This document shows, in pieces, positions 1 to 6,286 of a stretch of DNA of 8,259 bases. This stretch comes from Actinomycetes bacterium (GTDB taxonomy: Bacteria > Actinomycetota > Actinomycetes > Streptosporangiales > Streptosporangiaceae): assembly GCA_025964635.1 (NCBI GenBank), contig JAOPYP010000545.1, positions 1-8,259 on the forward strand. The letters are read 5' to 3'. Positions within the stretch are counted from its first letter, which is position 1. Every line of letters starts with the position of its first letter. The notes beneath the pieces were generated by a model, which saw only the letters and a list, made by a program, of their open reading frames with translations, was not told where the DNA came from and did not search any database. A program made the translations under genes and the position numbers.

Positions 1-6
1 GAGCCC

Positions 7-23
7 GGGGTGGCGCGCACCCC
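7..23. terminator. GC-rich hairpin at left edge, possible terminator of an off-window gene
   Basis: GGGGTG (7-12) pairs perfectly with CACCCC (18-23) around a 5-base loop. A separate 10-base palindrome, CCCGGCCGGG, follows at 25-34. No T-tract follows either. They could end a gene entering from the left or sit in the leader of the nitroreductase gene. The sequence does not decide between these, and hairpins of this size are common by chance at this GC content. Confidence 0.25.
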
Positions 24-62
24 TCCCGGCCGGGTAGGCCGGAATGGTGGTAGACAGGCCCC

Positions 63-578
63 GTGGAGACATGGGATGCGATCAGAGCGCGCAGGAACGT
101 TCGCAGCTACACCAGCCAGGCCATTGAGCGGCCCGACCTCGAACGGATCCTCGAGGCGGGCCGGCGCGCCCCCTCGGCCCGGAACTGGCAGCCGTGGGAC
201 TTCGTCGTCGTCACCGGCCGCGCTGAGCTGACCGAGCTGGCCCGGGTGTGGCAGGGCGCCCGGCACGTGGCCCAGTCCGCCGCGACCATCGGCCTGGTCG
301 CGCCGGTCCTGGACGACGAGCACCGGCGCGAGGTCCTCCGGTATGACCTGGGCCAGGCCACGATCAGCATCATGCTCGCCGCGGCCGACCTGGGCATCGG
401 CAGCGGGCACGCGTCCGTGGCCGACCAGGACCTGGCCCGCCAGCTGCTGGGCTTCCCGGACGGCCGCTTCCTGGCCTACCTGATCGCGCTCGGCTACCCG
501 GCCGGCCGGCCGCTGGCGCCGATCCAGCGGCCCGACCGGCGGCCGTTCGAGGACGTCGTGCACTGGGCTCACTGGTAG
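63..578 (+). CDS. Nitroreductase-family flavoprotein
   Basis: Predicted cytoplasmic FMN-dependent oxidoreductase of 171 residues, which is short but complete for the compact members of the family. The N-terminus shows the FMN-contacting RRNVRSY stretch (R10, R11, R14) and then a helix ending in the diagnostic APSARNWQPW segment (residues 36-45; P37, S38, N41 and Q43 are the usual flavin contacts). The middle part (about 98-120) is the long alpha helix and the GIGSGHASV loop. The C-terminus carries LGYPAG followed by RRPFEDVVHW, matching the usual 'GxPxxxxxRxxxxDxV' ending. The start is taken as GTG at 63 because the family typically begins METWDAIRxRRxVR; a CAGG lies 4 bases upstream. Substrate is unknown: family members reduce nitro compounds, quinones or enones, or break down flavin. 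It stands alone on the plus strand, convergent with the SBP56 gene. Confidence 0.9.
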   Translation: METWDAIRARRNVRSYTSQAIERPDLERILEAGRRAPSARNWQPWDFVVVTGRAELTELARVWQGARHVAQSAATIGLVAPVLDDEHRREVLRYDLGQATISIMLAAADLGIGSGHASVADQDLARQLLGFPDGRFLAYLIALGYPAGRPLAPIQRPDRRPFEDVVHWAHW

Positions 579-600
579 GGGACCGCGGTAGGGCGGCCCC
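578..600. terminator. Hairpin between convergent genes, possible bidirectional terminator
   Basis: GGGG (578-581) and CCGC (583-586), separated by one bulged A, pair with GCGG (593-596) and CCCC (597-600) around a 6-base loop. It begins at the last base of the nitroreductase stop codon and sits in the 40-bp gap before the SBP56 stop at 619, where a terminator serving both strands is expected. There is no T-tract, as is common for actinobacterial terminators. Confidence 0.45.
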
Positions 601-618
601 CTGCTCAGCGCGTCCCGG

Positions 619-2034
619 TCAGGGCTCCGAGGGGAAGCAGTAGGAGTCGCTCGACGCGTCTCCGCCCTGCAGCCGCACCTGGTGGGTGCGGCGGCCGCGG
701 AACGCCTCGCCCTCGGGGAAGAACCGCTCGTCGAAGGACAGCCCGCCACCGGGGGTGACGTCCAGCTTGGCCATCCAGGCGCCCACCCCGTCGGGGTAGA
801 ACTGGTCGTCCCACGCGCCGTACAGCGAGTTCGTGAAGTAGACGCGCTTGCCGTCCCGGCTGACCTCGACCATCTGCGGGCCGCCGCTCAGCGGCTGGTC
901 CGGCCGGGCCGGGTGGGCCGCGCGCCCGGTGATCCCGCCGATCCGCACCGATCCGGTCTCCACCGGGTGCAGCGGGTCGCTCACGTTGTACTGCTTGAGT
1001 TCGCCTGTGCCCCAGCAGGACACGTAGAGGAACTGGTCATCCACGGACAGGTTGATGTCCGTGACCAGCGGGGGCACGGCGCCGAAACCCTGCAGCAGCG
1101 GCGGGAGCTGATCGGCGGGGGCGGGCTCGGCCGGGATCGTGATCACCTTGGTCGCGGCCCACTCGCCGTTCTCCTCGTGCCACATCCAGATCGAGGCGGA
1201 CAGGTCCTCGACGCTGACCACCACGCCGACGAAGCCGTACTTCTTGGTCGGGTCGTGCGCGGGCCGCAATTCCAGCACCATCTGATGCTCATCACCGAGG
1301 TCCACCGTCTGCGTGAGCTTGCGGCTCTTCATGTCCCAGAAGTGCAGCCGGTGGCCGTACTTCCGGCCCAGCAGCAGCTCGGGCACGACGCCGTTCTCGA
1401 TCATGGACGGGGTGCCCCACTCGGAGGTGACGGCCACGTCGGCCATGACGTGCCACCACACGTCGTAGGCGAAGAACTGGTCGCCGCGGTCGGCTTCCCA
1501 GGGCCCGATCACGTCGAACGTGTTCTGGTCCAGCAGCGCGATCCCGCCCGGGCCCTCCTCGCCGTAACCGCCCAGGCAGGACATGAACACCGCGCCGGGG
1601 CCGCAGTGCACGGTATGCGGGCGGGAGTAACCGGCCCGCTTGCCGACCTCGTCCGCCTCGAGCACCTTCGCCACCGTGGGCGAGCTGGGGTCCGGTTCGG
1701 TGTCCAGGATGTGCACCCGGGACGAGCGGATGCCCGGGACGACCAGGTAACGGCGGCCGCCGTGATCGTGCCCCCCGCCGGGGTGCAGCGCGCTGGAGCA
1801 GGCGTTCCATCCGAAGTGGTGGAGCTCGTCGCCGAGATACGGCAGCTCGGTGAAGCCGACCACCGAGCCGTACTGGGCGGAGTCCGGGTCGGCGTCCAGC
1901 ACGGCGATCGCGTCGGGCTGGTCGGCTGGGCGGGAGAACGTGGCGACGTAGGCGAGCTTCTCGGGCGGGGCCTCCGCCGCGTCCCGAGGCGTGCGGTAGA
2001 AGGTCGGATCGTGGTGGTGATGCTCATCTGCCAT
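619..2034 (-). CDS. Methanethiol oxidase / selenium-binding protein (SBP56 family)
   Basis: A full-length SBP56-family beta-propeller of 471 residues. Characterised members (bacterial MtoX, human SELENBP1) oxidise methanethiol with O2 to formaldehyde, H2S and H2O2 and depend on metal. The N-terminus has TFYRTPRDA (11-19) and PPEKLAYVATF. Next comes the family signature DELHHFGWNACSS (69-81), in which C79 matches the human selenium-binding/active-site cysteine (Cys57). Later blocks are SRPHTVHCGPG, the Y-D-x-W and SEWGTP segments, DINLSVDDQFLYVSCWGTGELKQY, and the hallmark GGPQMVEVSRDGKRVYFTNSLYGAWDDQFYPD region. The human C-terminal Cys (GGDCSSD) is Ala here (GGDASSD), and the protein ends SYCFPSEP. 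There is no signal peptide, so it is predicted cytoplasmic, unlike the exported Hyphomicrobium enzyme. ATG at 2034 is supported by GAAGGA at 2043-2048. The family call is secure; the enzyme activity is inferred. Confidence 0.93.
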   Translation of the reverse strand: MADEHHHHDPTFYRTPRDAAEAPPEKLAYVATFSRPADQPDAIAVLDADPDSAQYGSVVGFTELPYLGDELHHFGWNACSSALHPGGGHDHGGRRYLVVPGIRSSRVHILDTEPDPSSPTVAKVLEADEVGKRAGYSRPHTVHCGPGAVFMSCLGGYGEEGPGGIALLDQNTFDVIGPWEADRGDQFFAYDVWWHVMADVAVTSEWGTPSMIENGVVPELLLGRKYGHRLHFWDMKSRKLTQTVDLGDEHQMVLELRPAHDPTKKYGFVGVVVSVEDLSASIWMWHEENGEWAATKVITIPAEPAPADQLPPLLQGFGAVPPLVTDINLSVDDQFLYVSCWGTGELKQYNVSDPLHPVETGSVRIGGITGRAAHPARPDQPLSGGPQMVEVSRDGKRVYFTNSLYGAWDDQFYPDGVGAWMAKLDVTPGGGLSFDERFFPEGEAFRGRRTHQVRLQGGDASSDSYCFPSEP

Positions 2035-2042
2035 AGTTGAGA

Positions 2043-2048
2043 TCCTTC
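2043..2048 (-). promoter_or_regulatory. Ribosome binding site of the SBP56 gene
   Basis: GAAGGA on the minus strand, 8 bases before the ATG at 2034. It fixes the start. The TGA of a 15-codon upstream reading frame (2094-2047) overlaps this site. Confidence 0.7.
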
Positions 2049-2123
2049 ACGGTTCGTCCGGGGAGCGGCGCAGCAGGCGGCGTGGACCAGGCACACCAGG
2101 CTTAACGAAGCACGGGCCTGGCC

Positions 2124-2153
2124 AATATATAGATTCCCGATCAGTTAACTCAA
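2124..2153 (-). promoter_or_regulatory. Candidate housekeeping-sigma promoter for the SBP56 gene
   Basis: The window's clearest AT-rich island. On the minus strand a -35-like TTGAGT (2153-2148) is followed by TATATA (2131-2126, spacer 16) or TATATT (2129-2124, spacer 18) as the -10. Transcription would start near 2117, giving a leader of roughly 80 bases. The position between the end of the M50 gene and SBP56 suggests that SBP56 is transcribed on its own rather than only by read-through. Confidence 0.5.
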
Positions 2154-2169
2154 GTATTCAGTTGGCGGC

Positions 2170-2183
2170 CGGGCTGCTGCCCG
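2170..2183. terminator. Short hairpin just after the M50 gene
   Basis: CGGGC (2170-2174) pairs with GCCCG (2179-2183) around a 4-base loop, 6 bases beyond the M50 stop codon at 2189-2191. It could end the M50 transcript before the SBP56 promoter. A 5-bp stem without a T-tract is weak evidence. Confidence 0.25.
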
Positions 2184-2188
2184 CCCGC

Positions 2189-2908
2189 TCAGTACATCAG
2201 CCAGAACCCGCTGATGGCCAGGGCACCCAGAGCCACCAGGGCAAACAGGGCGACCCAGACCCCGCCGGGCACCCCGGTGAGGGCCGCGAGCTGGTCCGCG
2301 TCCGACCGGGACGCCCGGCCCCGCCGGCGGGAACGCTGCAGCTCCAGGACCGGCCGGAGCCCCCCGAGCAGCAGGAACCAGGCCATCGCGTACCCGAATG
2401 CCCCCTGCAGCAGCGACGAGCCGCGCCAGGTCACCAGGGCCACGGCGGCCGCGACCGTGACCGTGACGAGGATCCCGTAGGCGTTGCGGATCATCAGCGT
2501 CAGCGCGGCCAGCAGCACCAGGGTGAACAGCAGCGCGGCCACCAGGTGCCCGCTGGCGAGCAGGGCGGCCGCGCCCAGGCCCAGCAGCGGGGGCGACAGG
2601 TACCCGGCCGCGGCGGTGGCCACGATGCCGGGACCCGAGGCGTTCCCCGCGGACACGGTGAGGCCGGCCGTGCTGCGATGCACCCGGACTCCGTCGAGCC
2701 GGCGGCCCACGGCCAGCGCGACCAGCGCATGGCCGCCCTCGTGCGCAATGGTCACCGCGGTCCGGGACACCGGCCAGGCCCGGCGCCACCCGACCAGGAT
2801 CAGGGCGGCCAGGGCCGTGCCCAGCACCAGCAGCCGGGGCGGCAGCGGCTCGGTGGTGATCGCCTCATGCCACAGCTGGCCGAGCGAGGTAGCGTGCACG
2901 TTCGCCAT
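2189..2908 (-). CDS. M50B-type membrane zinc metallopeptidase
   Basis: A polytopic membrane protein of 239 residues with a zinc protease motif, HEGGH (56-60), in an AVTIAHEGGHALVAL context. Hydrophobic segments lie around 26-41, 94-117, 121-138, 145-160, 168-184 and 217-236. A second conserved patch, SDADQLAALTGVP (202-214), is the one usually seen near the C-terminus of the actinobacterial M50B-like family, and RNAYG (141-145) is also typical. Site-2-type proteases cleave substrates within the membrane; this subgroup has no settled substrate. Start: ATG at 2908 is preceded almost directly by AGG. GTG at 2899 (codon 4) has AGGA (2911-2908) at an ideal 8-base spacing, so the true start may be 2899. 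It lies 127 bp downstream of the aldo/keto reductase gene, with a hairpin between them. It shows no functional tie to its neighbours. Confidence 0.85.
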   Translation of the reverse strand: MANVHATSLGQLWHEAITTEPLPPRLLVLGTALAALILVGWRRAWPVSRTAVTIAHEGGHALVALAVGRRLDGVRVHRSTAGLTVSAGNASGPGIVATAAAGYLSPPLLGLGAAALLASGHLVAALLFTLVLLAALTLMIRNAYGILVTVTVAAAVALVTWRGSSLLQGAFGYAMAWFLLLGGLRPVLELQRSRRRGRASRSDADQLAALTGVPGGVWVALFALVALGALAISGFWLMY

Positions 2909-3023
2909 CCTGCCAGGCCGGGTGGACTGGCCGGGCCCGCGAAGCCGGACATCACCGATGATTTACAGCCAGGTCCCAGCCGGAGCCGGCGGGTCACCGC
3001 CCGGGCCGGGTGTCCGTCACAGT

Positions 3024-3041
3024 GGCTGAGGGAACTCAGCC
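3024..3041. terminator. Perfect hairpin spanning the aldo/keto reductase stop codon
   Basis: GGCTGAG (3024-3030) pairs perfectly with CTCAGCC (3035-3041) around a 4-base loop (UUCC in the minus-strand transcript). The stop codon TGA (3038-3036) is inside the stem. It is the best candidate for the 3' end of the transcript that starts upstream of the mycothiol dehydrogenase gene. There is no T-tract. Confidence 0.45.
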
Positions 3042-3857
3042 CGGCGGCGGGCCCGGAACCGGGCAGCGGGACAGGCGGTCGATCTGGGCGACCTCATCCC
3101 GGGTGAGCGAGAACCGCAGCACGTCGAAGTTGGCCGCGATCCGTTCCGGCCGCGACGACTTCGGGATTACCGCGATGCCGTGCTCGAGGTGCCAGCGCAG
3201 CACCACCTGGGCCGGGGTGACCCCGTGCTTCTCCGCGATCGCGGTCAGCACCGGATGGCCCAGGTCCGTGCCCTTGAGCGGGCTGTAGCCCTCCAGGGTC
3301 ACCCCCCGCTCGCGGAGGTCCTCCAGCACGCCCTCGTCATACTGGGCCGGGCTCCACGGGATCTGGTCGACGGCAGGCGCTTCCCCGGTGGCCTCGATCA
3401 GCCGGTCGATCTGCCCGATCGAGTAGTTGCTCACCCCGGCCGCCCGGGCCAGGCCCTGGCCGCGGAGGGAGAGGAACTCACGCCACACCGGGGCGAGCGC
3501 ACGGGCGGGCGGCGGCCAGTGGACCAGCCACAGGTCGACATAGGTGGTGCCGAGGGCGCGCAGGCTGGCGGTCAGCGTCTTGCGCTCGTGACCCGCCTTG
3601 CCCGGGGGAAGCTTGGTGGTGATGAACACCTCGCTGCGGTCCAGGCCGCTGTCCCGCAGCGCGTGACCCACCTCGGCCTCGTTGCCGTACATGGTGGCCG
3701 TGTCGAGGTGCCGGTAGCCCACCTGCAGCGCGGCCAGGACGGCCTCGTACCCGGCGGAACCGCGCAGCCGCCACGTGCCGAAGCCGAGCAGTGGCATGCG
3801 GACCCCGCCGGGCAGCATGGCGGAGGGGATTTCTGGCGCCTTCGTCATAGGGGACAT
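3036..3857 (-). CDS. Aldo/keto reductase (2,5-diketogluconate-reductase-like)
   Basis: NADPH-dependent carbonyl reductase of 273 residues, a normal length for the short bacterial AKR (AKR5-like) group, cytoplasmic. All four catalytic residues are visible: D52 and Y57 (HLDTATMYGNE), K82 (ITTKLP) and H113 (LVHWP). The cofactor-binding block IPKSSRPERIAANFDV has K233, S234, R239 and N243, as expected for NADPH. The common VNQVELHP motif reads VDQIPWSP (163-170), a variant that I recall from actinobacterial members. The start is taken as ATG 3857. ATG 3848 (codon 4) is possible, and neither has a strong ribosome binding site. The gene follows the aminotransferase gene by 35 bp on the same strand, so it is probably the last gene of that operon and may reduce an aldehyde or keto product of the pathway. 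The real substrate cannot be read from the sequence. Confidence 0.9.
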   Translation of the reverse strand: MSPMTKAPEIPSAMLPGGVRMPLLGFGTWRLRGSAGYEAVLAALQVGYRHLDTATMYGNEAEVGHALRDSGLDRSEVFITTKLPPGKAGHERKTLTASLRALGTTYVDLWLVHWPPPARALAPVWREFLSLRGQGLARAAGVSNYSIGQIDRLIEATGEAPAVDQIPWSPAQYDEGVLEDLRERGVTLEGYSPLKGTDLGHPVLTAIAEKHGVTPAQVVLRWHLEHGIAVIPKSSRPERIAANFDVLRFSLTRDEVAQIDRLSRCPVPGPPPG

Positions 3858-3892
3858 TCTGCCCAGCTGAGGCGGTCCTGACGCGGCGGGAG

Positions 3893-4792
3893 TCAGGTGA
3901 TCACCGTCCCGGTCCGGGCCGTGAGGTCGGCGAACCGGTCGCTCAGCCGCTTGGTCACCGGCCCCGGCGAGCCCGGCCCGATGGGGCGCCCGTCCAGCCG
4001 GATGACGGGAGTCAGGCCGCCCATGGTGCCGGTCACGAACACCTCGTCGGCCGCGTAGAACTGGGTGAGGCTGTAGTCGCGGACCGTGTGCGGGATACCC
4101 GCGTCCGCGGCGAGTTCGAGGACAGCGGCCCGGGTGATGCCCTCCGGGCAGGCCGCCGCGGTGGGCGTGCCCAGCCGCCCGTCGGTGACCAGGAACAGGT
4201 GGGTCGCGTTGGTCTCGGCCACGAAGCCGCGGCTGTCCAGCATGACCGCGTCGTCCGCCCCGGCCACGTTGGCCTCGATCTTGGCCAGGATCGAGGAGAG
4301 CAGGTTGTTGTGGTGGATCTTGGGATCCAGGACATCCGGCGGCGGCCGGCGCACGCTCGAGGTGATCAGCGTGATCCCGGACTGGTCGTACACCGGCTCC
4401 TTGTGCTCGGCCAGCACGATCAGGGTGGGCCCGGACTGGTTGAGCCGGGGGTCCATGCCGCTGGTGATCTTCACGCCGCGGGTCAGGGTGAGCCGGATGT
4501 GGACGCCGTCGGTCATCGCGTTCGCGCGCAGGGTGCGGCGGATCTGCTCGGTGATCTCCTCGTCCGGCGGGACGCCGGTGAAGGCCAGCGCAGCCGCGGA
4601 GCGGCGCAGTCGCGCGAGGTGCTCGCCGAGCCGGAAGATCCGGCCCTGGTAGAGCCGCAGCCCCTCCCAGACCGCGTCGCCGCCCTGCACCGCGGAATCG
4701 AACGGGCTGATCGCGGCCTGGTCACGATGCGACAGCACGCCGCCCACGCTGACGACGAGGTCGCGGTTGCGTTCATCAAAGGTCTGCAGCAC
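3893..4792 (-). CDS. Class IV PLP-dependent aminotransferase (branched-chain/D-amino-acid transaminase fold)
   Basis: Fold-type IV aminotransferase of 299 residues. The N-terminal domain has SAVQGGDAVWEGLRLY (33-48) and FRLGEHLARL (53-62; R54 is at the usual phosphate-contact position). K158, in DPKIHHNNLLSS (156-167), is the expected Schiff-base lysine. E193, in the ETNATHLF block, should bond to the PLP ring nitrogen, and CPEGITR and TGTMGGLTPV follow as in the family. The motifs agree much better with the aminotransferase half of plant 'branched-chain-aminotransferase-like' fusion proteins than with ordinary IlvE. The start is GTG 4792, fixed by GGAGGGG (4797-4803). It overlaps the end of the sulfotransferase-like gene by 17 bases, which predicts translational coupling and joint function. 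An IlvE, D-alanine transaminase or aminodeoxychorismate lyase role is possible but not favoured. The substrate is unknown. Confidence 0.9.
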   Translation of the reverse strand: MLQTFDERNRDLVVSVGGVLSHRDQAAISPFDSAVQGGDAVWEGLRLYQGRIFRLGEHLARLRRSAAALAFTGVPPDEEITEQIRRTLRANAMTDGVHIRLTLTRGVKITSGMDPRLNQSGPTLIVLAEHKEPVYDQSGITLITSSVRRPPPDVLDPKIHHNNLLSSILAKIEANVAGADDAVMLDSRGFVAETNATHLFLVTDGRLGTPTAAACPEGITRAAVLELAADAGIPHTVRDYSLTQFYAADEVFVTGTMGGLTPVIRLDGRPIGPGSPGPVTKRLSDRFADLTARTGTVIT

Positions 4793-5552
4793 TACGCCCC
4801 TCCGGGTGGGGTGCGGGGTCCGGGGCTGGCCCCCCGGTCAGGCGGCAGGCCCGCAGCCGCTGGTAGAACGGCTGGCACTGGTCAGCCAGCGCGGCGAGCC
4901 GCGGCGGGAGGGCCTGCTCGGGCGGGCGGTAGGGGCCGAAGCCGGTCGACCGCCAGACCGAGCCGTACCAGTGCGGAGCCCAGACGCCGTCAGTCTCCCG
5001 CGGCCCCGTGGGCCAGGACAGCATGGCCGTGGTGAACGGGACGCCCAGTGCCGCGCACAGCGCGCGCAGCATCGCCTCAGGATGTTCCAGCAGGTCACGT
5101 GCGTCGACCACCGGGCCACCGAAGCGGTCGAAGATCTCGGCCTGCTGCCACAGGCCCAGGTCGTCCAGGGTGGGGGTGGCGCGCACCCTCGCGTAGGAGG
5201 CCAGCAGCTCCCGCGGATCCCGGATCAGGAACGCGTGCCGCAGCGGCGCGAGCGCCTCCCGGCCCACCTCGGGCAGCAGGTGATGGGTCATGTGCTTGGC
5301 GTACAACACCGTCCGGCCCGCGGGCAGGGGCGCCGTGGTCAGCTCGCGGATCACCGTCTGCCAGCGGGTCGGCTGGCTGGCGATGACCTGCTCCCGGCCG
5401 GGATGCGCGAGCCCGGTGCGGTCCAGGTAGAAGGCGTACAGCGGCTCGTCAGCGACCACGGTGTCCGGGCGGTTCTCCCAGGCCCGCATGAGCGCGGTGG
5501 ACACCGTGCGCGGCCCGGACCACATGGCGAGCCGGACCGGCTCACTGACCAT
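4776..5552 (-). CDS. Sulfotransferase-like P-loop protein, partner of the aminotransferase
   Basis: A 258-residue protein of the sulfotransferase superfamily, which moves sulfate from PAPS to hydroxyl or amino groups. The N-terminal phosphosulfate-binding loop is LAMWSGPRTVSTALMRAW (8-25), with R15, S18 and T19. The 3'-phosphate-binding segment is FLIRDPRELLASY (108-120), with R111 and S119. YAKHM (84-88) and the VVDARDLLEHPEAMLRALC segment fit the same fold. DGVWAPHWYGSVWRSTGF, near 190-206, recalls the plant fusion protein in which this domain precedes the aminotransferase. ATG 5552 has GGTGAG just upstream. The last 17 bases overlap the aminotransferase gene. Catalysis is not assured: no experimentally proven sulfotransferase of this subgroup is known to me, so it may bind a nucleotide or substrate without transferring sulfate. 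The tandem-repeat tract lies immediately upstream. Confidence 0.85.
   Translation of the reverse strand: MVSEPVRLAMWSGPRTVSTALMRAWENRPDTVVADEPLYAFYLDRTGLAHPGREQVIASQPTRWQTVIRELTTAPLPAGRTVLYAKHMTHHLLPEVGREALAPLRHAFLIRDPRELLASYARVRATPTLDDLGLWQQAEIFDRFGGPVVDARDLLEHPEAMLRALCAALGVPFTTAMLSWPTGPRETDGVWAPHWYGSVWRSTGFGPYRPPEQALPPRLAALADQCQPFYQRLRACRLTGGPAPDPAPHPEGRSAADL
4797..4803 (-). promoter_or_regulatory. Ribosome binding site deciding the aminotransferase GTG start
   Basis: GGAGGGG on the minus strand lies inside the 3' end of the sulfotransferase-like gene, four bases before GTG 4792. It is the strongest Shine-Dalgarno sequence seen in the window and supports reading the aminotransferase from within its neighbour. 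Confidence 0.7.
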
Positions 5553-5584
5553 GGCTCACCGGCCGGCTGTCACCAGGGCCGCCC

Positions 5585-5688
5585 TCACGTGCAGCCGCAC
5601 GGTGCAGCGTCACTGGGCTGCCTTACCGGGCTGCCTCACTGCGCCGCGGCACCGTGCAGCCTCACCGTGCTGCCTCACTGGGCGAACT
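5585..5688. repeat. 13-bp tandem repeat, about eight copies
   Basis: Eight adjacent 13-base units start at 5585, 5598, 5611, 5624, 5637, 5650, 5663 and 5676. The plus-strand consensus is CACYGKGCWGCCT (minus strand AGGCWGCMCRGTG). The units at 5611, 5624, 5650 and 5663 are closest to the consensus; those at 5585, 5637 and 5676 are diverged. The last unit covers the 3' end of the hydrolase gene, and the units at 5663 and 5676 share its stop codon (5677-5675). A 13-base period shifts the frame at each unit, so this is not a protein repeat. An inverted pair, GCACGGTGC (5597-5605) and GCACCGTGC (5649-5657), could fold in RNA. The tract fills most of the 122-bp gap before the sulfotransferase-like gene, so copy number would change the leader length of that gene. 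Confidence 0.8.
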
Positions 5689-6286
5689 GGCCGGACTCGG
5701 CACCGATCGTGGTGTCCTCCCCGTGCCCGGTGTGCACGACGGTCTCGGGCGGCAGGTCCATCAGCCGGTCCTGGATGGACCGGATGATCGTGTCGTGGTT
5801 TGAGTACGACCGGCCCGTCGCGCCCGGGCCGCCGTGGAACAGGGTGTCGCCGGAGAACACAACCCGCAGGGCGGGCGCGTACAGGCACACGCTGCCCGGC
5901 GAATGGCCGGGGGTGTGCAGCACCCGCAGCGGGGTGGCCGCGATCTCGATGACCTCCTCGTCGGTCAGGTCGCCGTCGGGCACGGTGCCGGGGTAGATCA
6001 TCCGCCACAGCACCTGATCGTCAGGGTGCATCAGGATCGGTGCCCCCGTCGCCTCGGCGACCTGCGGTGCCGCGTTGATGTGGTCGTTGTGCCCGTGGGT
6101 GCAGACGATGGCGGACAGCCGGCGCCCGCCGACCGCGGCCATGATCGCGTCCGGGTCGTGAGCCGCGTCGATGACCAGGACCTCGCGGTCGTCGCCGAGT
6201 AGCCACACGTTGTTGTCCACCGCGAAGTCCTGGCCGTCCAGCGAGAACGTGCCCGAGGTGACGACCTTCCCGAGCTCCGCGGCCAT
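5675..6286 (-). CDS. Metallo-beta-lactamase-fold hydrolase linked to mycothiol dehydrogenase
   Basis: A 203-residue glyoxalase-II-like metallohydrolase, cytoplasmic. Metal ligands are visible: THGHNDH (63-69; H64, H66, D68, H69), H128 in HTPGHSPGS, D147 in FSGDTLF and H188 in HTGHGEDTTIG, which together predict a two-metal site. The N-terminal DNNVWLLGDD block and the GGPGATGRSYS segment match the small hydrolase found beside mscR in actinobacteria (the arrangement of Rv2260 next to Rv2259 in Mycobacterium tuberculosis, from memory). The start ATG 6286 shares one base with the dehydrogenase stop (TGATG), so the two are translationally coupled. A reasonable role is hydrolysis of S-formylmycothiol or another mycothiol thioester made by its partner. 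This is inferred, not shown. Its stop codon lies within the 13-bp tandem repeat. Confidence 0.9.
   Translation of the reverse strand: MAAELGKVVTSGTFSLDGQDFAVDNNVWLLGDDREVLVIDAAHDPDAIMAAVGGRRLSAIVCTHGHNDHINAAPQVAEATGAPILMHPDDQVLWRMIYPGTVPDGDLTDEEVIEIAATPLRVLHTPGHSPGSVCLYAPALRVVFSGDTLFHGGPGATGRSYSNHDTIIRSIQDRLMDLPPETVVHTGHGEDTTIGAESGQFAQ

Noticed and set aside
10..231. 73-codon plus-strand frame beginning before the nitroreductase start
   Set aside because: It overlaps the nitroreductase gene in another frame, is rich in Arg, Pro and Ser, and has no domain. It is a frame shadow.
2011..2034. His-rich start of the SBP56 protein (four His in a row) as an artificial tag
   Set aside because: It lies in native codons at residues 5-8, directly joined to the natural family N-terminus, with no vector-like sequence around it. 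It is more likely a natural metal-binding or neutral feature.
682..2040. Long plus-strand open frame of 452 codons opposite the SBP56 gene
   Set aside because: It is a mirror of the minus-strand coding sequence in a GC-rich genome. Its composition is dominated by Val, Arg, Gly, Ala and His, with no domain motif, while the opposite strand encodes a clear SBP56 protein.
5585..5688. The 13-bp repeats as a CRISPR array
   Set aside because: The units are directly adjacent, shorter than CRISPR repeats and without spacers. No cas gene is near.
4767..5996. Long plus-strand open frame of 409 codons across the sulfotransferase-like and hydrolase genes
   Set aside because: It runs antisense to two well-supported genes, has no recognisable motif and reads through the non-coding tandem repeat.
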